A stretch of 38,754 nt of DNA from Enhygromyxa salina (GTDB taxonomy: Bacteria > Myxococcota_A > Polyangia > Nannocystales > Nannocystaceae), in assembly GCF_002994615.1 (NCBI RefSeq), contig NZ_PVNK01000147.1:1-38754 (forward strand), given 5' to 3'. Of the stretch, positions 1-7,620 are shown piece by piece (the first letter of the stretch is position 1; every line of letters starts with the position of its first letter). Position numbers and translations under genes: made by a program. The notes beneath the pieces were generated by a model. That model was not told the origin of the DNA. It worked only from the letters and a program-made list of their open reading frames with translations, and made no database searches.

Positions 1-263
1 TTTTAGGGGGCCACGCAAACGAGGGCGAAGCACATACCAGCCCACCGAGCGAAGGAGCGGAGCGACGCAGCGACCGGCCGCTCGCGGCCGTGCGTGGCAG
101 AGTAGCTGACGGCTGTGGGGGTCCAAGGCCGCCCCCTTTTAGGGGGCCACGCAAACGAGGGCGAAGCACATACCAGCCCACCGAGCGAAGGAGCGGAGCG
201 ACGCAGCGACCGGCCGCTCGCGGCCGTGCGTGGCAGAGTAGCTGACGGCTGTGGGGGTCCAAG
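1..263. repeat. 136-bp tandem repeat, two copies
   Basis: Copy one spans 1-136 and copy two 137-263; the shared part appears identical, and copy two lacks the last 9 bases of the unit. Each unit holds two dyads. One is CGGCCG-CTCG-CGGCCG (75-90 and 211-226). The other, at the copy junction, is GCCCCC-TTTTA-GGGGGC (131-147). The array stops 4 bases before the stop codon of the RND transporter gene and probably continues beyond the left window edge, so copy number is unknown. No long frame looks coding in it. It may act as a REP-like or terminator-like element after the efflux operon; that role is inference. Confidence 0.9.
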
Positions 264-267
264 ACCG

Positions 268-3200
268 CTAGTCGTCGGCGGTTTGGAAGTTCGTGAACGA
301 GCCGATGATCACGAACAAGACCGGGACCAAGAACAGGCTCAGGATCGTCGTGAGGACCATGCCACCGAGCACCGCGGTGCCGAGGGACTGCCGGGCCGCG
401 GCGCCGGCTCCGGTCGCAAAGGCGAGCGGGAGCACCCCGGCGACGAAGGAGATCGCGGTCATCAAGATCGGTCGCAGGCGCAGCGTCGACGCCTCGATCG
501 CGGCGTCGACCAGCGAGCGGCCCTGGATCACGAGCTCGCGGGCAAACTCGACGATGAGGATCGCGTTCTTGCTGGCCAGGCCGATCAGCAGCAGCAGACC
601 GATCTGACAGTAGATGTCGTTGTTGATCCCGCGCAGGTACATCAGCCCGAGCGCGCCGAGGATCGCAGGCGGGACCCCGAGCATGATCACCAGCGGCAGC
701 GACCAGCTCTCGTAGAGCGCGGCGAGGACCAGGAAGGTCACGACGATCCCGAGGCCAAAGATGTAGCCCGTGTAGCCCGAGGCCTCGCGCTCTTCGTAGG
801 CGAGCCCGGACCAGGCGCCGTCGATGTTGTCGGGCATCGTGTCGCGCATCGCCTGCTCGACCGTGGTGAGCGCGTCGGAGGAGCTCGAGCTCGTCGCGGC
901 TGCGCCGTTGATGGTCGTCGAACGAAACAGGTTGAAGTGCTCGATCGCGTCGGGGCCGTGGTCGCGATGCACGACCACGAAGTTGTCGAGGCGGACGAGC
1001 TCGCCGTGGGCGTTCTTGACGTAGAGCTCGCGGATGTCCTCCTGGTCGACGCGGTACTCGTCTTCGCCCTGGACCATGACCCGGTAGACGCGGCCAAAGC
1101 GGTTGAAGTCGTTGACGTAGAACGCGCCGAAGGAGTACTGGAGGGTCTCGAGCACGTCGTCGATCGCGACGTCGAAGGCCGCGGCGCGGGTCCGGTCGAT
1201 CTCGACCCGGATCTGCGGGACCAGGGCGACGCTGCTGGTCCGGGCTCCGGCGACCTCTGGCCGGGCAGCGATCTCCGCGAGCAGCTCCCCGGTCAGCGCG
1301 AAGAGCTGGCCGTAGTCGCCGCCGGAGCGGTCGAGGACCTTGAACTCGAACCCTCCGGTGGTGCCGAGCCCCCGGATCGGCGGGGGGCGAAGCACGGTCA
1401 GCTCGGCGTCGGACAGCTCGCCGAGCTCGGCTGTGGCCTCGGCCACGATGGTGTCGATGCCGCGGCCGGCCTCGATTCGCTCGTCCCACTCGTCGAGCGA
1501 GACGAAGATCGTGAACGAGTCGGTCGCGCTGCGGCGGCCGCTGCGGATGTCGAACCCGCCGATCGACACGTAGTGCTCGACGCCCTCGATGCCCGCGAGT
1601 TTGGCCTCGGCCAGCTTGGCGACCTCGTTGGTCCGGTCGATCGAGGCCGCGCTCGGCATCCGCCCGGAGACGATGAAGTAGCCCTGATCCTCGGTCGGGA
1701 TGAAGCCGCGCGGCACGTAGGTCGCCGCCGCCCAGGTCCCGAACAGGAGCGCGACGAACGAGGCCACGACCAGCCCTCGTCGACGCAGCGCGACCCGCAA
1801 GAGCCGCTCGTAGCCGAGCTTGCGACGCTGAAGCCAGGTCGAGAAGCGCAGCAGCAGGCCACGCACGGGCTGGGGCCTGCGCAGCAGCACCGCCGACAGC
1901 GCGGGCGAGAGGGTCAGGGCGTTGATCGTCGAGAGCAAGACCGCGGCGATGATCGTCAGCGAGAACTGGCGGTAGAGCTGGCCGGAGAGCCCGGGGATAA
2001 ACGCGGCCGGGATGAACACGACCATGAGCACGACCGAGGTCGCGATGACCGGCGCGGTCACGTCCTTCATCGCGCGTCGTGCGGCCGGGCGACCGACGAT
2101 GTGGTTTTCGTGGGTCAGGCGGTCGACGTTCTCGACGACGACGATCGCGTCGTCGACGACGATGCCGATGGCCAGGACCAGGCCAAACAAGGTCAGCGTG
2201 TTGATCGAAAAGCCGAGGGCCCAGATGATCGCCAGCGCGCCGATCAGCGCGACCGGGATCGTGACGACGGGGACGAGGGTCGTCTGCCAGGTGCCGAGGA
2301 ACACGAAGGTCACCAGGACCACGAGCACGACGGCGACGATGACGGTCAGCACGACCTCGAAGATCGAGGCCCTGACGAAGCGCGTGGGATCGATCGGGCA
2401 CGAGGCCGAGACGCCCGGGGGGAAGGTCGCCGACAGCCGATCGACCTCGGCCCGGACCTTGTCGGCGACCTCGAGCGCGTTGGCCTCGGGCAGCTGGAAG
2501 ATCCCAATGGTGGCCACGGGCATGCCGTCGACGCGCTTGAAGCCGGTGTAGGACTCGGCGCCGAGCTCGACCCTGGCCACGTCGCGGAGCCGAACCAGGG
2601 CGTCGTCTTGACCGTGGGCGACGACGATGTCGCCAAACTCGGTCTCGTCGTCGAGCCGACCCTCGGCGACGATCGCGTAGTCGAAGGTCATCGTGTCGCT
2701 CGTCGGTGGCGCGCCGACGCGTCCGACCGCGGCCTGGACGTTCTGCTCGCGGATCGCGGCGATGACGTCGGCCGGTGTGAGCTGGTGCTGCGCGAGCTTG
2801 TCGATGTCGAGCCAGGCCCGCATCGAGTAGTCGCGCGGCGAGAAGATCCGCGCCTCGCTGACGCCCTCGATCCGGTTGAGCGCGTCGATCACGTTGATGA
2901 CGGCGTAGTTGTGGAGGAAGACCTCGTCGCGCGAGCCATCTTCGGACGCGATCGCGACGATCATGGTCAGGTCGGACGACTGCTTGCGGACCGTGATGCC
3001 CTGGCGGATGACCTCTTCGGGCAGGCGGGGCTGCGCGAGTGAGATCCGGTTTTGGACGTCGACGGCCGCGATGTCCTGGTCGTAGCCCTGCTCGAAGGTG
3101 ATGTTGATCGTCAGCGAGCCGTCGCTCGAGCTCGTCGACGACATGTAGCGCATGCCCTCGACGCCGTTGATCTGTTGCTCGAGCGGGATCGCTACCGACT

Positions 3201-3381
3201 GCTCGACGACCTCGGCGCTCGCGCCCGCGTAGGTCGCCGAGATCGACACGGCGGGCGGGGTGATCTGGGGGAACTGGGCGACGGGCAGGGCGACCAGCGC
3301 GATCAGGCCGATCAAGGTCGTGACGATCGCGACGACGGCCGCGAAGATCGGGCGGCCGATGAAGAAGTTGACCACGTTCAC
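268..3381 (-). CDS. RND multidrug efflux permease (AcrB/HAE1 type)
   Basis: Inner-membrane, proton-driven drug exporter of the resistance-nodulation-division family, expected to form a trimer and work with the membrane fusion protein encoded just upstream. At 1037 residues it is close to AcrB length (1049). It starts with the typical MNVVNFFIGRPIFA segment. The proton-relay Asp pair of TM4 is present as D410-D411 in GIVVDDAIVVVENVDR, and the hydrophobic blocks fit two repeats of six TM helices around two large periplasmic loops. The start is GTG at 3381, overlapping the TGA of the upstream gene as GTGA, so translation is probably coupled. No outer-membrane factor (TolC type) is seen in the window; it could lie beyond the left edge or elsewhere. 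Substrates cannot be told from sequence. Confidence 0.97.
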   Translation of the reverse strand: MNVVNFFIGRPIFAAVVAIVTTLIGLIALVALPVAQFPQITPPAVSISATYAGASAEVVEQSVAIPLEQQINGVEGMRYMSSTSSSDGSLTINITFEQGYDQDIAAVDVQNRISLAQPRLPEEVIRQGITVRKQSSDLTMIVAIASEDGSRDEVFLHNYAVINVIDALNRIEGVSEARIFSPRDYSMRAWLDIDKLAQHQLTPADVIAAIREQNVQAAVGRVGAPPTSDTMTFDYAIVAEGRLDDETEFGDIVVAHGQDDALVRLRDVARVELGAESYTGFKRVDGMPVATIGIFQLPEANALEVADKVRAEVDRLSATFPPGVSASCPIDPTRFVRASIFEVVLTVIVAVVLVVLVTFVFLGTWQTTLVPVVTIPVALIGALAIIWALGFSINTLTLFGLVLAIGIVVDDAIVVVENVDRLTHENHIVGRPAARRAMKDVTAPVIATSVVLMVVFIPAAFIPGLSGQLYRQFSLTIIAAVLLSTINALTLSPALSAVLLRRPQPVRGLLLRFSTWLQRRKLGYERLLRVALRRRGLVVASFVALLFGTWAAATYVPRGFIPTEDQGYFIVSGRMPSAASIDRTNEVAKLAEAKLAGIEGVEHYVSIGGFDIRSGRRSATDSFTIFVSLDEWDERIEAGRGIDTIVAEATAELGELSDAELTVLRPPPIRGLGTTGGFEFKVLDRSGGDYGQLFALTGELLAEIAARPEVAGARTSSVALVPQIRVEIDRTRAAAFDVAIDDVLETLQYSFGAFYVNDFNRFGRVYRVMVQGEDEYRVDQEDIRELYVKNAHGELVRLDNFVVVHRDHGPDAIEHFNLFRSTTINGAAATSSSSSDALTTVEQAMRDTMPDNIDGAWSGLAYEEREASGYTGYIFGLGIVVTFLVLAALYESWSLPLVIMLGVPPAILGALGLMYLRGINNDIYCQIGLLLLIGLASKNAILIVEFARELVIQGRSLVDAAIEASTLRLRPILMTAISFVAGVLPLAFATGAGAAARQSLGTAVLGGMVLTTILSLFLVPVLFVIIGSFTNFQTADD

Positions 3382-4544
3382 GCGGCGCTCGCTCCCTCGT
3401 TGGTCGAGGTCACTCGCACGAGCGCGCCATCTTCGACGTTTTGGAGCCCGCGGACGATGATCCGGTCGCCGACCTCGACGCCGACTTCGATGACCCGCTC
3501 GCCGTCGTTGACGACAGGCCCGAGCTCGACCTCGCGGTAGTGAGCGACGCCCTCGTCATCGACGACGTAGACGTAGTCGATGTCCTGGACCGAGGCGACC
3601 GCGACCAGCGGGACGACGACCTCGTCCGAAGGCGGGAGGTTGAGGGTCTGGGTCACCGACTCCCCGGGCTTGAGCGTTCGGTCGGGGTTGTCGACGACCG
3701 CCTTGTAGATGATGCTCCGCGTCGAGGTGTCGAACACGTTGTCGACGAACGCGAGCCGGCCCTCGTGCGGGTAGGCCGAGCCGTCTGACATCGTGATGTG
3801 GCCAGAGACCGGAGCGTCGGCGCTGGGCGTCTCGAGCGTGGGCAGGACGTCGAGCATCTGCCGACGCTCGCGCTCGCTCGGCGCGAAGCGGACGAAGACC
3901 GGATCTTCTTGGACGACCACGGCGAGCAAGGTGGTGTCGGTGTCCCCGACGAGCTCGCCGACATCGACCAGGCGCTCGCCGACTCGGCCAGCGAAGGGCG
4001 CGCGGATCTTGCTGTAGCCGACGTCGAGCTTGGCTTGCTGGAGCTGAGCGCGCTGCGAGTTGAGCTCGGCGGCCAGCGCGTCGACCTCGGCCTGGCTCGC
4101 GTCGAGCTCGGCCTGGGCGCTGACCTTGGCGGCCACCAGCTGCTCCTCGCGCGCGAGGTTGAGCCGGGCCTCTTCCAGGCGAGCCTGGGTTTGACGGACC
4201 GAGGCCGCCGCCGCCCGCTGCTCGGCCTCGAGGGGGCGGGTGTCGATCTCGTAGAGGACCTGGTTGGCTTCGAGCAGCGCGCCCTCCTCGAATTTGACCG
4301 CCGTGATGTAGCCGCGCACCCGCGCGCGCAGCTCGACGCGCTGGACCGCTTCCACCGTGCCGATGAAGTCGAAGCGCGTCGGCACGGACACCGAACGGGC
4401 GACGACGACCTCGACCTCGGGCGCAGCTTTTGCGTCGGTCGACTGCGGATCGCTCGAGCAGCTGGCGAGGGCCATGACTGGAACCGCGCCGAGAAGGGTC
4501 AGGAGCGAGATTGGACGCCAAAAGTAGCGAAAGAGCGCAGACAT
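3378..4544 (-). CDS. RND efflux membrane fusion lipoprotein (AcrA/MexA type)
   Basis: Periplasmic adaptor linking the RND permease to an outer-membrane channel. It has 388 residues. An N-terminal signal ends in a canonical lipobox, LASC with C29, so it should be lipid-anchored. Then come the first half of a lipoyl-like domain with GYITAVKFEEGALLEANQVLYEID, a long Ala/Glu/Gln-rich coiled-coil hairpin (about residues 105-185), the second lipoyl half with the family-typical KIRAPFAGRVGE, and a beta-barrel and proximal domain. It is the first gene of the efflux operon. The start is ATG at 4544, directly downstream of two operator-like repeats, so the divergent GntR regulator probably controls it. 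Family assignment is firm; substrate is unknown. Confidence 0.96.
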   Translation of the reverse strand: MSALFRYFWRPISLLTLLGAVPVMALASCSSDPQSTDAKAAPEVEVVVARSVSVPTRFDFIGTVEAVQRVELRARVRGYITAVKFEEGALLEANQVLYEIDTRPLEAEQRAAAASVRQTQARLEEARLNLAREEQLVAAKVSAQAELDASQAEVDALAAELNSQRAQLQQAKLDVGYSKIRAPFAGRVGERLVDVGELVGDTDTTLLAVVVQEDPVFVRFAPSERERRQMLDVLPTLETPSADAPVSGHITMSDGSAYPHEGRLAFVDNVFDTSTRSIIYKAVVDNPDRTLKPGESVTQTLNLPPSDEVVVPLVAVASVQDIDYVYVVDDEGVAHYREVELGPVVNDGERVIEVGVEVGDRIIVRGLQNVEDGALVRVTSTNEGASAA

Positions 4545-4557
4545 GCGGACCTGTAGA

Positions 4558-4576
4558 TTGTCTACTTGACAGACAA
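4558..4576. promoter_or_regulatory. Operator-like dyad, copy 1
   Basis: TTGTCT-ACTTGAC-AGACAA is a perfect 6-bp inverted repeat with a 7-base centre. It lies 14 bases upstream of the efflux operon start. The half-site fits the general TNGT...ACNA pattern of FadR-type GntR regulators, and a gene for such a regulator starts at 4629. Binding by that regulator is inferred. Confidence 0.75.
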
Positions 4577-4585
4577 CCTAACTGC

Positions 4586-4604
4586 TTGTCAACTTGACAG
4601 ACAA
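4586..4604. promoter_or_regulatory. Operator-like dyad, copy 2
   Basis: TTGTCA-ACTTGAC-AGACAA repeats copy 1 with a single base change, 28 bp away centre to centre. It also reads as CTTGTC-N9-GACAAG (4585-4605), a perfect dyad. It sits 24 bases before the GntR start codon. The pair probably allows joint control of the efflux operon and autoregulation of the regulator. Confidence 0.75.
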
Positions 4605-4628
4605 GTTTGGCTCTGGCATCCGGTTTGA

Positions 4629-5369
4629 GTGGGAGACTTCCCCGATCTCGGTCTCGCCGCCGAGCTTGCGACCCGGGCGCCACTGTGCACCACCGTGGCC
4701 GACAGGCTGCGCGAGGCAATCTTGGCTGGCGAGCTCGCGCTCGACACGGAGCTGCCGAGCGAGAACGCCCTCGCGGAGCGGCTCGGGGTCAGCCGCCCGA
4801 CCGTGCGCGAGGCCGTCCGCATGCTTCAGGCCCAGGGCCTGGTCACCGGGGGCCAGTCGGTCTCGACTCGGCGCCCGCGGGTGACGGCTGCTGGCGCGCT
4901 ACCGAGCGCGTCGGCGGCGATGGAGGCCCTGCTCCGCCTCCACCGCGTCCCGCTCGCCGATCTGGTCCAGCTGCGCGTGATGCTCGAGGGCGACGCCTTC
5001 GTCGAGGCCGCGCGGCGCCGCGATCCCGAGCTGTTGGCCACGGCGCGCGAGCAGCTCGACCACTTGCATCGGCGAGGAGTCGGGCTCAGCGAATTCGGCC
5101 AGGTCCTCCTGTCCATGCATCGGACCCTGGTCGAGGCTTCGGGCAACGCCGCGTATCTGCTGGTGTTCGACGCCCTCCACGAGACGATCAAGCACTTCTT
5201 GTCGCGCGCGCTCGCGCAGCTCGACGACCCGACCGCGTTCATCCGGCAGGCCCGCGAAGATCACACGGTCCTGCTCGAGCTGATCGAGGCGGGCGAGGGC
5301 GAGCGCGCCCGCGCGGAGCTGGCGACCCGCCTCCGCGGATTCTACGAGCGCATCGATCTCGGCTCCTAG
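4629..5369 (+). CDS. GntR-family transcriptional regulator, FadR subfamily (FCD domain)
   Basis: DNA-binding regulator of 246 residues. The N-terminal winged helix (about 20-85) has the GntR signature: VADRLREAILAG, LPSE at 42-45, and the recognition helix SRPTVREAVRML at 55-66. The C-terminal two-thirds is an all-helical FCD ligand domain with the usual conserved His residues (MHRTLVEASGN, HETIKHF, REDHTVLLELIEAG), which often bind a metal near an organic-acid ligand. The start is GTG at 4629; an in-frame TGA at 4626 excludes anything longer, and GTG at 4695 is the only close alternative. It is divergent from the AcrAB-type operon with twin dyads between, so it is probably the local repressor of that pump. 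The inducer is unknown. Confidence 0.93.
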   Translation: MGDFPDLGLAAELATRAPLCTTVADRLREAILAGELALDTELPSENALAERLGVSRPTVREAVRMLQAQGLVTGGQSVSTRRPRVTAAGALPSASAAMEALLRLHRVPLADLVQLRVMLEGDAFVEAARRRDPELLATAREQLDHLHRRGVGLSEFGQVLLSMHRTLVEASGNAAYLLVFDALHETIKHFLSRALAQLDDPTAFIRQAREDHTVLLELIEAGEGERARAELATRLRGFYERIDLGS

Positions 5370-5543
5370 GAGCCCGGGGTGCAATGCCTCGCGCCGCCTC
5401 GCTTGGCCTTTTCGCCGAGGGCTTTGTCGCCAAACAGCCGACTCCGCATGACCCGAGCGCGGCGGCGATCGAGCTCGCGCGGATCGTAGCAACGCGAGCA
5501 CCGCGAGCTCGGGGGGTGCTGTCGCGCCCCGCCGCCCAGGGTG

Positions 5544-5549
5544 TAGCCT
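5544..5549 (+). promoter_or_regulatory. -10-like box, leaderless spacing
   Basis: TAGCCT lies 7 bases before the ATG of the metallophosphoesterase gene, so transcription would start at or next to the A of ATG. No convincing -35 is visible. Confidence 0.45.
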
Positions 5550-5556
5550 GGGGTCC

Positions 5557-6270
5557 ATGAGGCGGGTCGCCTTCATCTCGGATCTGCACGCCAACCTCGT
5601 CGCCCTCGATGGGGTCCTCGCGGACATCGACCGCCTCGGCGTCGACGAGATCATCTGCCTCGGCGACATCGTCGATCTCGGGCCCCAGCCCGTCGAGCTG
5701 CTCGAGCGCCTCCACGAGCGCGGGGTTCGCTGCATCCGCGGCAACCACGACACCCTCGACGAGCACCCGCCGCACCCGAGTCTGCGCGCGATCGAGGCCT
5801 GGACCCGCGCGCAGCTCGACGACGCGATCTTGCGCGAGCTCGCCGAGCTGCCCGAGCAGCTGACCCTCGACCTCGACGGCGTCCGGGTGCTGTGTGTCCA
5901 CGGCTCGCCGCGCAGTGACACCGATCAGATCCTCGCCTCGACGCCCCGCGCGACCCTCGACGGCTGGCTCGCCGGCCACGAGCTCGACGTGATGGTCGGC
6001 GGCCACACGCATGTGCAGCTGCTTCGGCGGCTCGACGCGCGGGTGATCGTCAACGTCGGCAGCGTCGGCATGCCCTTCGCCCGGCCCTTCGAGGGCGGCG
6101 CCCCGCCCAAGCTCCTGCCGTGGTGCGAGTACGGCGTCGTGACCGGGGCGGACGCCGTGGTGTCGGTGGATCTGCGCCGCGTGCCTCTGGACCTCGACCG
6201 CTTCGCCGCGAGCGTGCGCGGATCCTCGTTCCCCGACGCGGACGTTTGGCTCGCGCAGTGGCTCGGGTAG
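5557..6270 (+). CDS. Calcineurin-like metallophosphoesterase (YfcE/Metallophos_2 type)
   Basis: Predicted cytosolic di-metal phosphoesterase of 237 residues. The metal-binding motifs occur in the standard order: D-x-H in ISDLHAN (D9, H11), GD in LGDIVD (G36-D37), GNHD at 62-65, a VHGSP segment near 113-117, and GGHTH near 150. Length and motif spacing match small YfcE/MJ0936-like phosphodiesterases rather than the larger DNA-repair or purple acid phosphatase groups. There is no signal peptide. It stands alone between the GntR gene and a convergent alpha/beta hydrolase, so context does not suggest a substrate. The start is ATG at 5557, with a -10-like TAGCCT 7 bases upstream and no Shine-Dalgarno, suggesting a leaderless mRNA. 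Confidence 0.93.
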   Translation: MRRVAFISDLHANLVALDGVLADIDRLGVDEIICLGDIVDLGPQPVELLERLHERGVRCIRGNHDTLDEHPPHPSLRAIEAWTRAQLDDAILRELAELPEQLTLDLDGVRVLCVHGSPRSDTDQILASTPRATLDGWLAGHELDVMVGGHTHVQLLRRLDARVIVNVGSVGMPFARPFEGGAPPKLLPWCEYGVVTGADAVVSVDLRRVPLDLDRFAASVRGSSFPDADVWLAQWLG

Positions 6271-6295
6271 GTGGTGTCCTTGTCTCAGACCGGCC

Positions 6296-6315
6296 GGCCC
6301 TGGCTCCGAAGGGCC
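6296..6315. terminator. Hairpin between convergent genes
   Basis: GGCCCT-GGCTCCGA-AGGGCC is a perfect 6-bp stem with an 8-base loop, placed between the converging metallophosphoesterase and alpha/beta hydrolase genes. No T tract follows on either strand, so termination is only suggested by position. Confidence 0.3.
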
Positions 6316-6351
6316 TGAATGAGCGTCTCGAACAGCTCGAGCTGAAGGACG

Positions 6352-7323
6352 TCAATCCGCGACGCCGAGCTTGCGCCGCAGCCAGCCGGCGACCCAGTGC
6401 CACGCGAGCTTGGACTTCGCGCTGGTGACCATGCCCATGTGGTCGGGCCGGAGCCGGGCGAGATCGCCGGGGGCGTCGTCGCGGCCGAGGACCAGCAGCT
6501 CGCGGTGGTTGATCGGCGCGCTGAGCCGGGCGCAGGTGGTCGGCGGAGCGTAGAGGCGATCGCCCTCGGACATCACGTGGAGCACGGGCGCGCGGATGTG
6601 CTCGAGGTTGGCGAAGTAGTCGATCTTGCCGTCCTTCGAGTCCCAGCGATCTCGCCGCATGAACCCGTGAAACTGCCGCCAGAAGCTGCGGGCCTCGTCG
6701 GCCGAGCCGAGCCGAAGGAGGCGCGCGGGCATGTAGCCGACCAGCTCGGTGATCAGCACCGTGGGCCAAATCAGCAGGCGCTTGAGCCACCAGCGCCAGC
6801 GCAGCGGCTCGAAGCGGCGGTTCCAGATCGCGCAGCTCATGGCCACGAGCGCGCGGACGCTGGGGTCGGGGTTCTGCCCGAGCCAGGCCAGCGCGGCGTG
6901 GGCGAAGACGCTGTGGCCGAGGAGCATGACCGGCAGCTCGGGCTCGAGCGAGCGCGCGAGGTCGACGTAGTGGCCGACGTCGCCGACGAGGTCGTCCATG
7001 TTCCAGTCGCCGCCGCGGCTGGCTGGGGGCCCGCTCTCGCCGTGACCGCGGAGGTCCGGGACCAAGACCCGGAACCCGGCGGCGACCAGGACCGAGACGA
7101 TCGTCGCGCGCTCGGGTCGGCACAGCGTGCGGCTGTCGGCCATCATCGCGTGGCCGGCGACGATGACCCCGACCGTCCGTCGCTCCTCGATGCCGGGGCC
7201 GTCTCGGCCCTCGCGACCCTCGCGGATCGGGGCGGGGGAGAAGTCCCAGACCCGCAGCAGCCAGCCGTCGAGCGCGGCGACCGAGTGCAGAACGGGGGAG
7301 GGGAGGGCCTCGAAGTCAGTCAC
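6352..7323 (-). CDS. Alpha/beta-fold hydrolase
   Basis: Predicted serine hydrolase of 323 residues, resembling COG4757-type hydrolases. Landmarks: the oxyanion-side HAMMADSRTL segment (58-67), VLVPDLRGHGESG (87-98), the nucleophile elbow GHSVF with S138, a likely acid in SEGDRLYAP near 255, and the catalytic His in PDHMGMV near the C-terminus. The elbow is degenerate: the last Gly of GxSxG is Phe. There is no signal peptide. The start is GTG at 7323, overlapping the TGA of a tiny upstream lipoprotein frame as GTGA, so the two are probably one operon. The substrate cannot be predicted; an esterase or lipase-like role is plausible. Confidence 0.88.
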   Translation of the reverse strand: MTDFEALPSPVLHSVAALDGWLLRVWDFSPAPIREGREGRDGPGIEERRTVGVIVAGHAMMADSRTLCRPERATIVSVLVAAGFRVLVPDLRGHGESGPPASRGGDWNMDDLVGDVGHYVDLARSLEPELPVMLLGHSVFAHAALAWLGQNPDPSVRALVAMSCAIWNRRFEPLRWRWWLKRLLIWPTVLITELVGYMPARLLRLGSADEARSFWRQFHGFMRRDRWDSKDGKIDYFANLEHIRAPVLHVMSEGDRLYAPPTTCARLSAPINHRELLVLGRDDAPGDLARLRPDHMGMVTSAKSKLAWHWVAGWLRRKLGVAD

Positions 7324-7559
7324 GGTCGTGGATCTTCGTGGTTGCTCACTGCTCGAAGCAGTAAAGGGGCAGCATGGCCGCGCAGGTCGCCGTCGCCGTC
7401 GCCGTCGCCGCTGTCCCCCTCGCCATCGCCGCCTGTCTCAGCCTCGGCCTGCGTCTCGCCCCCGCCGTCAAAGGCCGGGGTGGGCGTCGTGCAGCCGCTC
7501 GCGAGGCACACGAGCGCGAGCTCAGTCGGTGGGCGCGGAGTTGAATGGGAGCTACGCAT
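7320..7559 (-). CDS. Tiny GD-repeat lipoprotein, possibly truncated
   Basis: A 79-residue frame. It has a basic start, a short hydrophobic stretch ELALVCLASGC that could be a weak lipobox (C23), then a Gly/Glu/Asp tether with GDGDGDGD. After the tether it has only about 20 residues (LRGHAAPLLL...), where the other GD lipoproteins here carry a folded domain. The tract 7387-7432 uses the same GGC-GAC hexamer style as its relatives. The stop overlaps the hydrolase start as GTGA, which supports real translation. It may be a decayed GD lipoprotein that lost its domain, or a short genuine one. The hydrophobic core contains a Glu and is short, so export is uncertain. The start chosen is ATG at 7559. 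Confidence 0.45.
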   Translation of the reverse strand: MRSSHSTPRPPTELALVCLASGCTTPTPAFDGGGETQAEAETGGDGEGDSGDGDGDGDLRGHAAPLLLRAVSNHEDPRP

Positions 7560-7608
7560 CGCTGTGTTCGCCCCATCATAGCGCCTCCCGCCCGGCGGTT
7601 GTTCGTGG

Positions 7609-7614
7609 TATCCG
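7609..7614 (+). promoter_or_regulatory. -10-like box, leaderless spacing
   Basis: TATCCG ends 6 bases before the GTG start at 7621 of the permease gene. The last base departs from TANNNT, so support is moderate. Confidence 0.35.
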
Positions 7615-7620
7615 CCGATC

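Noticed and set aside
1..267. TolC-type outer-membrane factor completing the efflux operon
   Set aside because: Only tandem repeat sequence is seen before the window edge; no such gene is visible.
115..3042. Open frame of 975 codons on the plus strand
   Set aside because: Lies antisense to the clearly recognisable RND transporter; its Arg/Asp/Gly-rich translation matches no fold and arises from G/C-biased codons.
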